From the NCBI GenBank assembly GCA_004352715.1, contig SCFE01000022.1, positions 1,043,161-1,107,160 on the forward strand: 64,000 nt of DNA, given 5' to 3'. The stretch is from Hofstenia miamia (taxonomy: Eukaryota; Xenacoelomorpha; Acoela). The notes below the pieces were generated by a model. The model made no database searches, was not told the DNA's origin, and was given only the letters and a program-made list of their open reading frames with translations. Within the stretch, counting starts at the first letter, position 1. Each line of letters starts with the position of its first letter. This document shows positions 10,738-21,786 of this stretch, one piece after another. A program made the position numbers and the translations under genes.

Positions 10738-13253
10738 CTTCGAATAATTGCTCACTTTCAAATTGGATTTTCGATAAGTAAAAGAAAATATCAAAGGAGT
10801 ATTTAGAAACAATCTCAAAATTACTTAAAAGTTGTAAAAGAAATATAAGAACATGAAACATGAAATTTCAATTAAAAAGGCTGATTAATTATGAACTCAT
10901 TACCTTAAAATGTGGTTACTTTGGTCCAGGTTAAGAAAAAGATTCATGGTACTGTAGTTCTGTTAAACAGCACTGATTTCCAAAGCTACAGAAGTCAAAC
11001 TATAGGTCATAGACCAAGGCCTCAAATCTGGTGTTTCTAGCCTCTCTCAAGGTCAAAAGTCAGTGGTAGATTGGTTACCTCCTGAACTCCTTATTGTAGT
11101 ATAGCATTTTCTTATAATTTTTTATTATCGATAGATGGCGTTCAATCTTTCATAAATTTTGAATTTCAGTTGAGTGTTCATTTTCAAGTTCACATGCATT
11201 GCGGTGTTCACAGTGTGTTCCCTACATTTGCTTCAGAAAACAGATAAGTATCACTGTGCATTCAAAATAGACATTGATTATTCCATTTTGACATGAGTAA
11301 CATGTAAAATGAAGGTAAACTTGGTCCATGTCTTTTGCAGTGTTTATGTGGTTGTTTACAAGATAAAAATCATTAAATTAGTTAAATATTGTAAAATATA
11401 AATAAATGTATGAAAACGAAAGCAGCAGCATTAAAGTTGTCAAAGAAGCAAATAAAGCACCCGGTGAATTTCTCTTAGTCCAGTATGAGAATATCTGGTT
11501 CTTGGAAAATGATTAAATTCGTCAGTAGGGAGGGAGCTGATGCCAACGTAAAGCAGAAATATTAAGAAATGGCTGAAATTGCCAAATATAAGAGACTAGA
11601 TTATGTACTCTTTCTGTGATTTTGTTCAGAAGATAGATCGTGTCTTCCCATTCCTTAACTACTTAAAGTATTTGGTAGCATTGCTGAACTAGATGATATC
11701 TTGAAAGAAATCTAAAAAATGGGACAAAGTAACCATATTTTAAGGCACAGATAAATATTTACATTCTATCTTAAACATGATCCAAACACAGAAAATAATT
11801 TTAACGAAAAATTGGTTTCTGCAATTTTTTCAAATAATTTTGGAGCATTTTGCAAAAATTTGAATTTTAGATATATTGATTAAATAATTTAGCTAAAACC
11901 AAGATAAACTTAAATGCACAATTTGACCGAATCCTTAATAGTTCTGAACTGAATTCTAGTTATCAATAGTAATTTTCTGAGTTCTTAAGCACGTCAAAGC
12001 TGAGCAAATATTCAAAACTTCATATGAACGTTGAGTGCGATTTCTGCACGTAGTCGGACCGGAACTGCATCTAGTGCTTCTTTTTCGTCGAGCATTTTTT
12101 GCGTTGCCCAAACATGTTCAAACCACATTCGCGCTTTGTCAATTAAATACGGTGGAATATTACGCCTTCTAAGATGACTCAAGACTGCATCTGACTGCAT
12201 TCTAAAATAGAGCCCCTGCAATAATTATATATACACACATAATATTTATATATATTTATATATATGNTATAGCTGAATATATAATCCCTATTATCATTAA
12301 TACATACATCACACGTAGCCAACCATTGGTGGACCACCAGTGGCAGAAGCGGTGGGCCACCGGTGGATTTGGCCGCCCGTACGCCAGTGGCTAACTGGTG
12401 GCTAATTGATGGGCCACTAGTGGCAAAAGTATGATTTAAGCATCAGAGCAATGTCTCAAATGTAGCAACAGCAAACTTTTATATTGATAGAGTTTAAACA
12501 TTGCAGTTTAAACTAACACAAACCCAGCAAAGGGTTGAAGGAAATATAACGAATTTTTTATTATAAGCAATAACAACAAGCATACAAAAATTCCCAATTT
12601 AGATTGAATTTTCAATTTCCGAAGAAATTGCAATTTTTAAACATTATTTTTTTCCAATAATTAAAAATAACTTTTGCCCAATTTTAAGTACTCATGTAGA
12701 CATTAATTTCAAGGTCCACGAATAATCGTGAATAAATTATTTTGAAATTTCATTCTGCACATATATCTTATAATTTTTGCAAACAGAAAATTGCAAAAAA
12801 GCTCTTCACAATGAATTTTATATGTTTATGAAATCTAAGAGAGCATAATAATGAATAATATTTTACTTGCAAGAATTAGCTCATATATTATTTATGATTC
12901 AGAGTAAATCATTTGTCACTAGTGGTCCACCAGTGGTCCACTGGTGGCTATGGGTGGCTGCAATTGCTACTACTGCCACTACTTATCCACCACTGGGACT
13001 ACAGTCCCTTAGTACCCCCTTAAATCCGAGGCCACTAAAAGAAAAATTATTTATATTATTTATATTATTTATATTATTAATTACTAAACAATGCATAATA
13101 ACACTAAATTTATATTAAAGTGCATGCAGTAGTTATATATAGAAGTGTAGTCAAGTGTAAATATTTACTTGCCCACATATTTGTACTAATGATGATTTAT
13201 ATATATGTTTTATAGCGTTGAAAAATGAAGTTTGAAAAGCTCAGAATAATGAC

Positions 13254-13295
<42 letters not shown>

Positions 13296-15089
13296 ATATA
13301 TATACTGTATATATATATCACTAGACAGACTCATTAAGCCATATTAANATTATTTTCTGCTTCCCTTGTTCTTCTTCAATCTCCATCTCTTCTTCTCTTA
13401 CCTTTATGGTTCTTTTGGCATTGTTGATAATGCATCCATTTTTTTCAAAAAATGGTTGCCTAATATGACTTCGTATGGCAACAGGTTATTGTGTGTGTCC
13501 TCCACCACCAAAGATTGTTCAAATGTTGTATTTGCGATTCTCATCTGTACTACGTTTATCATTCCTTTCATATCAATATAATCTCCTGATGCATTAATTA
13601 GTCTCTTATTGCAACTGTTCAAGTCTTCCTGTTTGAATCCTAGCTTCATAGCGCATTCATCAGTAATTATGGATGTTGCTGCTCTGGTGTTGATTGTTGC
13701 TTTCATCATTACTTCATTAATTGCTATTGTTATCATATTCATTGTGTCAAGGTTTGTCAGGATCATTATTGATGCACAGTTGTTATGAGTTTGCACTCTA
13801 CTTAGTTTTCCAACTCCTTTTTCAGCTGGCAATACTTCATTGATTTCATCTTGTTTCAAGGTACATCCTCTTCATCATAGTAGGCTTCTTCATCCCCAAT
13901 TACATTTATCTGTTTTGGGCAGTCTGGTTTTTTATGTCCTTTCTCTCTGCAACCATAACACTTGACGTCTTTCTCCTTTACTTTTCTAGTCTTCCCGTCC
14001 TTCCCTTTCACTTTTATTATTTTCTCTTGTTTTGTTTGCATGTAGGCTTTATTCAAGATGCGTGGTTTGAGGTTGTTTCTCCAGATTGGACCCTCTCTAT
14101 GCCATGTGGCCTTTTTGTATATCTGGGCATTGTTCTCAATGGTTGCTTGTATATTNCGTGAAGGAGAAGACACTTCCCTATTTCTTAGTGCTTTCGGATT
14201 TCGGATATCTTTATTAGCTCATGAGTTCTGAGCACTTAAGTGGTTCTTCAAAAAATCTTCTCAGATTTTAAATACTGCAGAATATAATAGGTTAAATTTA
14301 ACATTCAGAAAAATATCCCTAAATTTGAGTAAACGCCCCCTAGCTAAAATTCGCTTCGACATCACTTCCATAGAATAGCATTTAGATATATGTTGACTTG
14401 ACTCACTCTTCATATACTCGCATTGAAATATCCAAATATTGTACTATCTATTGGGTAACACAAAAATTTTGCTAGTTTAAAAGGATCAGATCAGTGAGAA
14501 ATTGTGCTCTATCCAAAAATTTTCTTGTCAATAGGGTCGTGATTTCGTCTTGGAAAATGTTATATAACTTATGTATTTCTAATTAAGGGTAATTTTTCTC
14601 ACATTCTTCCAAGATGAAGAAGTTAATATATTTACTTTGGTGTAAAAATTCATCAGCTTTATATATATATATACACATATATATATATATATAATATCCG
14701 ATTCAAGAGATGCTTGTTTCATCAATTGTATACAAGTTTACATGTGAAGAATGTCACCATTCTTACATCGGTGAAACAAAGCCACATCTTCAAACTCGGG
14801 TTAATGAACATCTTTCAGGGCACTTAAATTCTGAAATTTATACTCACCAACATCGAGCAAACATCAATAATTTTAAGATCTTTATGAAAACACCTAATAC
14901 TAAGATTTCTGAAGCCCTAATTATTTAGAACTCAAATAAACAAAGACTAATGAATAAACAAAGAACGACCAACATATTGAATATCTTTTAGTGTATGCAT
15001 ATTTAACAAAATTAAATGTAGTGAATTGTAAATTATATTACTACAAAATTTGTATTGGCGATGATTTTAAATCGAAACTGGTCGCATAG

Positions 15090-15128
<39 letters not shown>

Positions 15129-15472
15129 ATGACATGATGCTAGAAGAATATTACCTAAAGGAACTCTGTGATGAGCCAGCTGCATCCAGGACCTCTCTTA
15201 ATTGGCCAATTACAATAGCAAAGAAGAAAACGCCTACGAGATAGTTTGCCATATTGAAAAGCAATTCTCGAGAAGTTGTTGGGAATTCTGAATTTCCGAT
15301 TGCAGTGACGGTTTTTAGAGCCCAATAGAAACAGCGAATATACGCAGAAAAAAATGGAATGTGCACATGGCCCTAAATATGCAATGCTCACAAAATTGAA
15401 CAACATGGCGATTTCGTTCACGACTCGACACAAAATTCCATTTTCTCGCCATTAAAAATTATTATTCATATA

Positions 15473-15519
<47 letters not shown>

Positions 15520-16367
15520 TTTGAACATACTATGTTCTCCAAATATCATCGTATTTTAATGAAAATGCAGAAATGTGTGGGAATTTATTCTCAAAAACCT
15601 CCACTTTAACATCTATATCTAACACACCTGATAAACCCAAGCATTCTTCCCGATTCCCTGGTCGGTAGACATTGCAAAGTATAAGCACGCTGTGATGTGT
15701 ATGACAAAAATGAGATACATGAGGGTCTTGAGGATTCTAAAGAGATGAGCACTTTTCAGATTCTGCTCACACTTGGTGACAAAATCATCGTAAGATGGGA
15801 ACTTCAGCAGACGTGGCAAGCGCAAAAGAACAGGCCAGCCTTGATAACCAAAATAGTAATAACCCACTTCCAAAGGCAGCAGAGCACACAAATCTACCTA
15901 ACAGAAGAATGACATGATTTATATTGAGAAACTTAATCAAAATTTTAAAATAATCGTAAAAAGACAGCCTGAAAATTATTTTGGTAAATGTAAAAAATTT
16001 AAACATATTAGTATAAAGTTACCTTAAAGAGTTTTGATTTTAAGTAATGAGCTTTAGTTAAAGAATATTCATCGATCTTCTTTCCTTCTTCAACAAACTC
16101 CAAGCGTACCTTGAAGATGAACATGTCCAAGAAATAAATGAAATCACATAAGTAATCAAAGGTAAACCAGACGTAGTGATTAGAGTAGATCCACTTACGA
16201 GATAAGTCCAATTGAAAGGCCCAACGTACTGGAATAAACCATACGTTGTACTGCCACGCGCTAGCCACCAACATCAGCCATAAGAGGTACCATTTGCTTT
16301 GGGGATCAATGCATTCTTTCAGATAATGGAATGAATGCGGAAGTTTTAACTAACAGAGTGTTACAAA

Positions 16368-16403
<36 letters not shown>

Positions 16404-16932
16404 NNNNNNNNNNNNNNNNNNNNNNNNNNNNNNNNNNNNNNNNNNNNNNNNNNNNNNNNNNNNNNNNNNNNNNNNNNNNNNNNNNNNNNNNNNNNNNNNN
16501 NNNNNNNNNNNNNNNNNNNNNNNNNNNNNNNNNNNNNNNNNNNNNNNNNNNNNNNNNNNNNNNNNNNNNNNNNNNNNNNNNNNNNNNNNNNNNNNNNNNN
16601 NNNNNNNNNNNNNNNNNNNNNNNATATATATATATGTATATCAAATTTTTTACGTAACAATCTGTACTTGTGTAAAATAACAATTTATATAGACAGGAGC
16701 ATTATCATTTTTGTTGGTGAAGTTTCACTACCACAGACTATATTTCAAACTATAATGATAGTTCTTTTTCAGTGAAAATGTATTGTGTGTAAATCTAAAG
16801 TTGTGTTAATTTGATTAGCTAAATGAATCTGTTGTAAATTCTAAGAAAAAATTGGCAATTTTACGAAATTTCCAGGAAAAAGCAGAAAACACACTTTAGA
16901 CAGGTTACTGTTCTCAAACTTTTGGCTAGTAC

Positions 16933-16971
<39 letters not shown>

Positions 16972-17300
16972 CAAGTAAAATTCCTCATTTCCGGATAGCT
17001 ACATCGTCTGGATATGAGGACACCTGAGCGACAAATTGTGGTGATTTGATGTTTAATAAATTGAAAAATTTAGTACTAATAATTAATAAGCTAATTGTAA
17101 TAATAAATTATAAAAATGTCAATTATGTAATTACATTAAATTCAACATTGTAGATATCAATGCATTTTGACATGTGTCACTCATGATTAAAGATGCAACA
17201 AGGTTCTAATGAAGTTTTTTTCTTTGGCTTAAGAGGAATTAATAGATACACTGTCAAATATATTGTTTGTCAAATAATGGTCATGCAATTTGATAGTGTG

Positions 17301-17342
<42 letters not shown>

Positions 17343-17390
17343 TTTGCTAAGTATATATATATATATATATATATAATAGTTCTAAAAAAG

Positions 17391-17421
<31 letters not shown>

Positions 17422-19071
17422 ATTTTTTTACGTAACAATCTGTACTTGTGTAAAATAACAGTTTATATAGATAGGAGCATTATCATCTTCAACACCAAAG
17501 GTAATATCACCATGTTGTTTAGTAATAGTACCAGTTCTTCTAAGTGATGAGATCGGTTTCCCAGCGCTTAAATTTACAAATGATGTTTTCGTAGTTGGAG
17601 AAGGTGTGCCAACAGCTGGATGTTGACGAATAAGTGACGAATTTGGAGACACCTAATCGTAAATATTTTTGAATGAGTTTAACTTATAAGGCAACATTTG
17701 CTACTGTGCTCAAGAAAAGTTCACTCTTTGATTAGCAACTGCAATAATTTATACAATAAACATCACTAGGATAAAATACATATTTTCAATTATGCCGCTT
17801 GTATTTTGGGAACTATAGAAGTTGAATCTTCATTAAAATAATTATTTTATGTCTTCTAGATAGTTTGGACATGAAGAAAAAAAATTTAGGAAATATTGAC
17901 AAGGATCAACTTACTCATGTAATTATAGCCTTTTGATTTGATGTCAAGTAAAAGTCAAATGCCAAATTGAAGAACAAAGTGGTACAGGAATGACGTCCAG
18001 AAAATAAAGTTAGCCCGAGAAAAAAAAATTTATGGAGTTCATTAAAAGAGAAAAAAAAATTTTAAAAAAAAATTACAAATATTGTCAATTGAAGTCTTTC
18101 ATTTAAAGAAGATGATTTATAATTTGAACTATAATTCGGATTACTAAACATTTTAGTGTACATACATAGATTTTTGCTTGAAAATATTTATGAATTGGTT
18201 TTCTGAAATTTAAAGAAAACAATTGTTAAAATAATTATTGAGTCACACACAGGGATGGGCTAAGGGGGCCAGCGGCATGGCCCTTTCGCTGGATTACTTA
18301 ACAACCTTTCTCCTGCCATCCTGAATACAAAACTTCATAGTATTAATTCTAATATTCTGTAATTAAGTTAAAGTGAATATATTTTAGTTAAAATATATCA
18401 GATACTAATGTCAATCTATTAAAAAACTCAATGAAAAAACGCGAATAAAACTATGATTAATTTATTGAACTTTGCAGGGCCAGGCTCCTTCCCCCGCTAA
18501 CTTGCAAATGCAAGCCAATGCCTGGTCACACATACATTAAAATTTAGTGAAATCTTAAAAAAATCAATCACGTTTATACATACCCATAATTTAAACTAGA
18601 AAACCAATTAGTAATTTTTGATTATATTTGAATGGAAGCTATATGGTTCTTTGAATAGATCAAAGCAAAATCCGTCATACAATCATTAATTACAAACAAA
18701 TAAATTCAGAAATACGCAGTAAAAAGCACAATAACTATAATATAACGCCAGACCTGTCTAAATTCAAACACTACTGAATTAAGACAAAGCAATAGAAACT
18801 TACAAATTTTTGGTATTAAAATATATAGATTAATATTTTAGTCATTTAACGTAAAAATCTGGCTAGCACATCCCCTGTATATGATAAAAGGACGTGGTAA
18901 ACAATATTATTGTCGCAGAAATTTTACGTAGGATGCTAGTGAGGATGGAACTTCAACTGAAGTGAATCCTTGCTGAATCCAGCGATTTTTAAATCCATTG
19001 TCACTTTCGACAGTATTTTCCTTAAAATGTTTTTGAAACATTGTTGGCTTTTGTTGAGCACAGCCTCTCAT
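10551..19071 (-). CDS. Cyclic-nucleotide-gated cation channel, beta-like subunit (gene span)
   Basis: The coding exons recognised, 5' to 3', are 18928-19071 (tentative), 17446-17652 (tentative), 16023-16349, 15628-15897, 15155-15372, 12019-12201 and 10548-10737. Every junction is in phase. Together they give S1-S6, pore, C-linker and the first half of the CNBD. CNG channels pass cations when cGMP or cAMP binds; they act in sensory neurons and sperm membranes. S6 and C-linker wording (FAIVIGQLREVLDAAG) is closer to CNGB subunits than CNGA. The pore has AIGN where CNGA has TIGE. The C-terminal half of the CNBD is missing, and Gypsy, Penelope and foldback relics lie in the introns. The gene may be interrupted or only misassembled. 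Confidence 0.85.
10738..12018. other. CNG channel intron
   Basis: This is an AT-rich interval between two phase-matched channel exons. No gene, RNA or element was recognised. Confidence 0.6.
12019..12201 (-). CDS. CNG channel: C-linker exon
   Basis: The acceptor is ctctattttag. One base completes AGA with the AG from the pore exon, and the exon leaves AA at ATGAA|gttttg. It encodes MQSDAVLSHLRRRNIPPYL, ARMWFEHVWATQKMLDEKEAL and RAEIALNVHMK. This is the helical C-linker that couples cyclic-nucleotide binding to the gate. CNG families show the same pattern of WYEYTW, MLDE and LRAEIA segments. Confidence 0.9.
12305..12995. mobile_element. Foldback/MITE-like element with CCACTGGTGG arrays
   Basis: Both ends carry GC-rich runs built from CCACCAGTGG, CCACTGGTGG and GGTGGACC, about 12320-12430 and 12910-12965. 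They are mutually inverted and enclose AT-rich sequence. This is typical of a non-autonomous DNA element. Exact ends and target duplication are not clear. It lies in a channel intron. Confidence 0.5.
13258..13320. repeat. (TA)n microsatellite
   Basis: Near-perfect TA dinucleotide tract, followed at 13348 by a single undetermined base. Confidence 0.9.
13404..14173 (-). mobile_element. Ty3/Gypsy-type gag-protease remnant
   Basis: Two overlapping minus-strand frames meet at about 13857. The upstream one (to 14173) is basic and ends with a zinc knuckle, CYGCREKGHKKPDC (CX2CX4HX4C), a gag nucleocapsid feature. The downstream one (13404-13859) resembles a retropepsin. It has NTRAATSIITDECAMKLGF where active enzymes have D-T/S-G, and LLPYEVILGNHFL. 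The catalytic Asp-Thr-Gly is changed, so it is inactive. One undetermined base lies at 14156. It is separate from the integrase remnant at 9555, because channel exons lie between them. Confidence 0.8.
14660..15125 (+). mobile_element. Penelope-like element tail with GIY-YIG endonuclease remnant
   Basis: The frame 14710-14928 reads SSIVYKFTCEECHHSYIGET then TRVNEHLSGHLNSEIY, a GIY-YIG nuclease domain as found at the C-terminus of Penelope-like retroelements. It ends with NFKIFMKTPNTKISEALII. The 3' tail (about 15050-15090) has GGCGATGATTTTAAATCGAA, a stem-loop also seen in the second copy near 56.7 kb. (TA)n tracts bracket the fragment at 14660-14695 and 15095-15125. No reverse transcriptase is present, so this is a 5'-truncated copy. 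Confidence 0.75.
15155..15372 (-). CDS. CNG channel: pore and S6 exon
   Basis: The acceptor is gcatatttag and the exon starts in phase 0 after the S5 exon. The donor is TTTAG|gtaata. It encodes the pore helix and filter (YIRCFYWALKTVTAIGNSEF) and S6 (ANYLVGVFFFAIVIGQLREV). The spacing and the S6/C-linker hinge match CNGB-type subunits. The filter lacks the acidic residue of CNGA pores, with Asn at that position, and the usual Thr-Ile-Gly reads Ala-Ile-Gly. Confidence 0.93.
15487..15515. repeat. (CA)n/(TA)n microsatellite
   Basis: A short CA run followed by a TA run in a channel intron. Confidence 0.85.
15628..15897 (-). CDS. CNG channel: S3-S5 exon
   Basis: The exon is phase 0 at both ends (acceptor ttctgttag, donor TATCAG|gtgtgt) and encodes 90 residues. 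It starts VDLCALLPLEVGYYYFGY (end of S3), then the S4 charges LLRLPRLLKFPSYDDF, then S5 LIFVIHITACLYFAM, and GKNAWVYQ just before the pore. The order and wording match CNG channels rather than HCN or EAG channels. Confidence 0.93.
16023..16349 (-). CDS. CNG channel: S1-S2 exon
   Basis: The exon is phase 0 at both ends (acceptor ctctgttag, donor TTTAAG|gtaact) and encodes 109 residues. It contains LKLPHSFHYLKECIDPQSKW, then S1 (YLLWLMLVASAWQYNVWFIP), VRWAFQL, and S2 FTFDYLCDFIYFLDMFIFK followed by VRLEFVEEG. The IPVRWAF and DYLCDxIYFLD segments are hallmarks of CNG subunits. Confidence 0.93.
16372..16640. repeat. (TA)n microsatellite with assembly gap
   Basis: A TA tract is broken by an N run at 16404-16623. 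Confidence 0.9.
16642..16703 (-). repeat. Partial duplicate of the 17446-17652 exon end
   Basis: The bases around gtaacaatctgtacttgtg and gaggagcattatcat-like sequence repeat 17417-17488 with few differences, next to a TA tract as in the other copy. Only the last part of the exon and its donor are copied. It may be a real tandem duplication or an assembly duplicate, since a gap lies beside it. Confidence 0.75.
16935..16972. repeat. (TA)n microsatellite
   Basis: TA dinucleotide tract in the channel intron. Confidence 0.9.
17305..17420. repeat. (TA)n microsatellite cluster
   Basis: Three TA tracts are separated by short unique spacers. They lie directly downstream, in minus orientation, of the tentative N-terminal channel exon. 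Confidence 0.9.
17446..17652 (-). CDS. CNG channel: tentative N-terminal exon
   Basis: The acceptor is ttacgattag and the donor is ACACAA|gtacag. It is 207 bases, phase 0 at both ends, so it joins the S1 exon in frame. It encodes VSPNSSLIRQHPAVGTPSPT, a Ser/Thr/Pro-rich cytosolic stretch, then ISSLRRTGTITKQHGDITFG and EDDNAPIYINCYFTQ. CNG N-termini are poorly conserved, so the assignment rests on phase and order only. Its last 60 bases are duplicated at 16642-16703. Confidence 0.55.
18250..18524. mobile_element. hAT-type MITE, GGGCC-rich ends, copy 1
   Basis: The termini are CAGGGATGGGCTAAGG and the complement of GCCAATGCCTG. A perfect 8-bp target duplication GTCACACA flanks it (18242-18249 and 18525-18532). 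The internal sequence matches the element at 50376-50664 in the opposite orientation. It has no coding capacity. Confidence 0.85.
18928..19071 (-). CDS. CNG channel: candidate first coding exon
   Basis: The exon starts with an ATG giving MRGCAQQKPTMFQKHF and ends GVEVPSS-like SVEVPSSLASY at TAC|gtaaaa. The 144 bases are phase 0 at the donor, so they continue in frame with VSPNSS of the exon at 17652. No acceptor in the right phase exists upstream, which favours a first exon. There is no homology evidence, so this is inference from frame and splice signals. Confidence 0.4.
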
Positions 19072-19135
19072 ATTATAATTAGGCCGAAGAAGAATGTTAA
19101 AAAATAAAACAAAATTCAAATGATTTATAAGGGTT

Positions 19136-19370
19136 AGTAGTAATTAAATGTAGGGTTTGATATATACGGTTTTCGAATAATGATCGGTTTTCAATAATTT
19201 TTTACACTTTTCTATTGATTTTGATAAGAAAAAAGTAAAATCCTGTAAAATCCTGAATTTCAAAAAACGCCTTTTTTCTTATCAAAATCAATGGAAAAGT
19301 GTAAAAAGTTATTGAAAACTGATCATTATTAGAAAACCGTATATATCAAGCCCTACATTTAATTACTACT
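19136..19370. repeat. Foldback element with ~100-bp inverted arms
   Basis: The left arm begins AGTAGTAATTAAATGTAGGG and the right arm ends with its near-perfect complement CCCTACATTTAATTACTACT. The arms are about 100 bases with a loop of about 35. AGGGTT flanks both sides. The RNA would form a long hairpin. Confidence 0.85.
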
Positions 19371-19530
19371 AGGGTTTTTGACCATGCATCAAAATTTAAA
19401 ATTTGATAGTTGTGAAATGGCAAAGAAAAACTAACTGAAACTGAAATGTCGTCAGAGGCAAATTTTTAAGCATTAGGCATTCTAGTTATAGCAAAATATT
19501 TTGAGATTTACAAACATAAAAGTGAGTTAC

Positions 19531-19688
19531 CTTCATTCCAATGTTGCAGATCAAGTCATAAAGAAGAGGAAGTGAACAGCGTGAAGAGGATGACGCGCTT
19601 GGGGAAACGAATTGTGCGCATTTCGGAGTCGGAGGTGTATATCCCTTTTCAATTATTAAAATCGTCCGCAATTTACATAAATAGCTTG
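19531..19688 (-). CDS. Orphan exon-like frame
   Basis: A strong acceptor (cttcttttctgtag) and donor (ATGAAG|gtaact) flank an open frame: KLRTILIIEKGYTPPTPK, CAQFVSPSASSSSRCS and LLYDLICNIGMK. The exit phase is 0. It does not join the HYDIN exon ending at 21787, because the phases conflict. It could be a 5' exon of the channel gene. No family is recognised. Confidence 0.35.
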
Positions 19689-20430
19689 CTACAGAAAAGA
19701 AGCTACACACAAAAATCGTAGACGATATTAACACAAAATATTCCTATTGCATAAAATGCAAAAATTAAGATAATTTGGTAATCTTACAACTATCTAAAAT
19801 AATATTAATCCAAAAACCGATTTTAATTAGGATTGCAAACTAACATTTAAATGACTGTTCAAATTTTCAATTTCGATCCAATTGCAACTTAAATTTTATA
19901 CTTAAACCCTTAGCGCAAATATTGATCTAAATATTTTAATAATATTTTTGGTAACGTTTAGTAACGTAATTTTATAAAATATTTCAAATAGTTTTTGAAC
20001 CGCTTGGCCCTAAACTTACCTCTCAATATCATTTTCATACTGCTTTACATGTCTTAAGATGCCCTTAAGAGTAATCTAAAACACCCATAAGAAACTGCTC
20101 AATATTAAAATATTTTAATAAATCAAGGGTGTCTTTCTAGACCCAGTGAGGGTCTTTAAAAAGCTGAAGAGAGCTCTCTATTGTGCGGATCTGTAACTGT
20201 ATAGAGCACAAGAAACAACAATAGAAAATATGTGAGCGGCACGTTTCACGCGCAGCACCAACTTTGAGTTGCGCAATTGTGCCCTAAATTCATCTCTCAA
20301 ATGTAATCATTAATTATTTCTTAAACACCAATGTGTTTATGCATGCAATGTATTTTATGTATGCTTGCTGAAACTTATAAATTTGAAATATAGTTCCAAA
20401 ATGAAGCTAGTGTTTGTACACATTTGGAAT
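19689..20430. other. AT-rich interval between HYDIN and channel genes
   Basis: No exon or element was recognised. The missing 3' exons of HYDIN were looked for here and not seen. Confidence 0.5.
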
Positions 20431-20703
20431 AGAGAGTGACATCGGGTACCCGACTAAACCCGACCCGACTTCGGGTTTCGAGCGGGCTGGGAAGACAGAT
20501 TGTCGGTTCGGGTCCAAAGCATAGATGAATTGATACAAAAGATAAGGATGTTATCCATCACTCCATTTGGAAAAGATCTAAAACGTTAAGTAACATCAAT
20601 TAATGGCTATGTACATCCTATTAGAAAATGATCCAAGACGTGAGTTTTGCGAATCAAAATCTACGTTTCGGGTGTTCGGGTTTATAATAAATTGTCACTC
20701 TCT
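20431..20703. mobile_element. hAT-like MITE with CGGGT subterminal repeats, copy 1
   Basis: Inverted termini AATAGAGAGTGACA / TGTCACTCTCTATT enclose subterminal CGGGTACCCGAC and CCCGACCCGACTTCGGG. The flanks (ATTTGGAA, TTTTGGAT) look like a decayed 8-bp duplication. A second copy is at 38588-38809. There is no coding capacity. Confidence 0.75.
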
Positions 20704-20726
20704 ATTTTGGATATGTTTGCCAAATA

Positions 20727-21315
20727 CAGGGTGTAACAAAAGTAACCAGACGCTTGCAAAATGAAAGCAAGAACTGTAGTTACGTAGCTAAACATCAATG
20801 GATGGAAATTTAACTGTGATGGTTCGCCTTGCTGCAACAGCGATGTTATATGTTTAATCGGTTTGGGGTTCAGATTTTTCATTCAAATTTTTGAAATCGT
20901 CATTCCTATTGATCGTTACTCAAGGATGATGATCAGAGACTGACTTGAGTGATAAAGGCTTACTTACTAAAGATAAAAGTTTATGGTAGAAACCCACACA
21001 CTATGGACGATCTGAAGAATGCTATTACCGATGAAATTCGTGCGATAGAATTAGATTTGGTGAACAAGGTGTGCCGGTCTGTTCGGGACTGGATTTGCAA
21101 ATGTATTGAACATGATGGTCATCATTTTGAACATTCTCTATGAACACTTTCTTCTTTTATGATTAATCTTTTTGGATATTATAACCTCAGTAAGTTGTTT
21201 TAGATTCGCTACACTGTATATTTTACTATGAATGATTCGTTTTTTATTCCTACTCTTATGAATAAAGTTAGATTTCTCGTAAAATGAAGCGTCTGGTTAC
21301 TTTTGTTACACCCTG
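20727..21315 (+). mobile_element. Mariner/Tc1 deletion derivative with perfect TIRs
   Basis: Perfect 29-bp inverted repeats begin CAGGGTGTAACAAAAGTAAC on both ends, flanked by TA. Inside, 20949-21143 encodes only the last part of a transposase (NPHTMDDLKNAITDEIR, VCRSVRDWICKCIEHDGHHF), so the catalytic DDE part is deleted. The intact ends suggest recent mobilisation by a full-length relative. Confidence 0.9.
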
Positions 21316-21786
21316 TATGAATGTCATTGAAAAATGAAAACCAAATCTAAGAAATATCGAGTGTTGAAGTCAAACTTGCAAACTTTCACGGTTCATTGCA
21401 AACTTTGATCTGAATATCTTAAAACCAATGTTTAAAGAACATAAAAATTTCATTTTGAATCTGAGTTTTACTAAGACCAGGAAAGTGCCTTGAAATAGTT
21501 GCTAGAGCCATTGAAACTTATAAAAGAGAAAAATTGACGTGTACGCGTACTCTCTAATGCAAAATTAGGTTGACTTGCGAATGATTTATTTCAACTTACT
21601 TCAGAGATGTATTCAAGACAAAAACTGTCAAGAATACATGTAACATGACTAGGTCTATGCTTTGCACACTATTGTGACATGTATAAGAAATGTAAAGGTT
21701 TACAATTAGTCAGTACATTTAAAAAAACGAATAATCGAGATTTGAAAATATGACTATATAAAGGTATGATATATAGATTCACTTAC

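Noticed and set aside
9555-14173. Reading the integrase and gag-protease remnants as one Gypsy element
   Set aside because: Channel exons at 10548-10737 and 12019-12201 lie between them and no reverse transcriptase is present, so they are separate relics.
19531-19688. Assigning the exon-like frame to HYDIN
   Set aside because: HYDIN at 21787 leaves two bases, but this exon needs one preceding base, and the sequence lacks ASH features.
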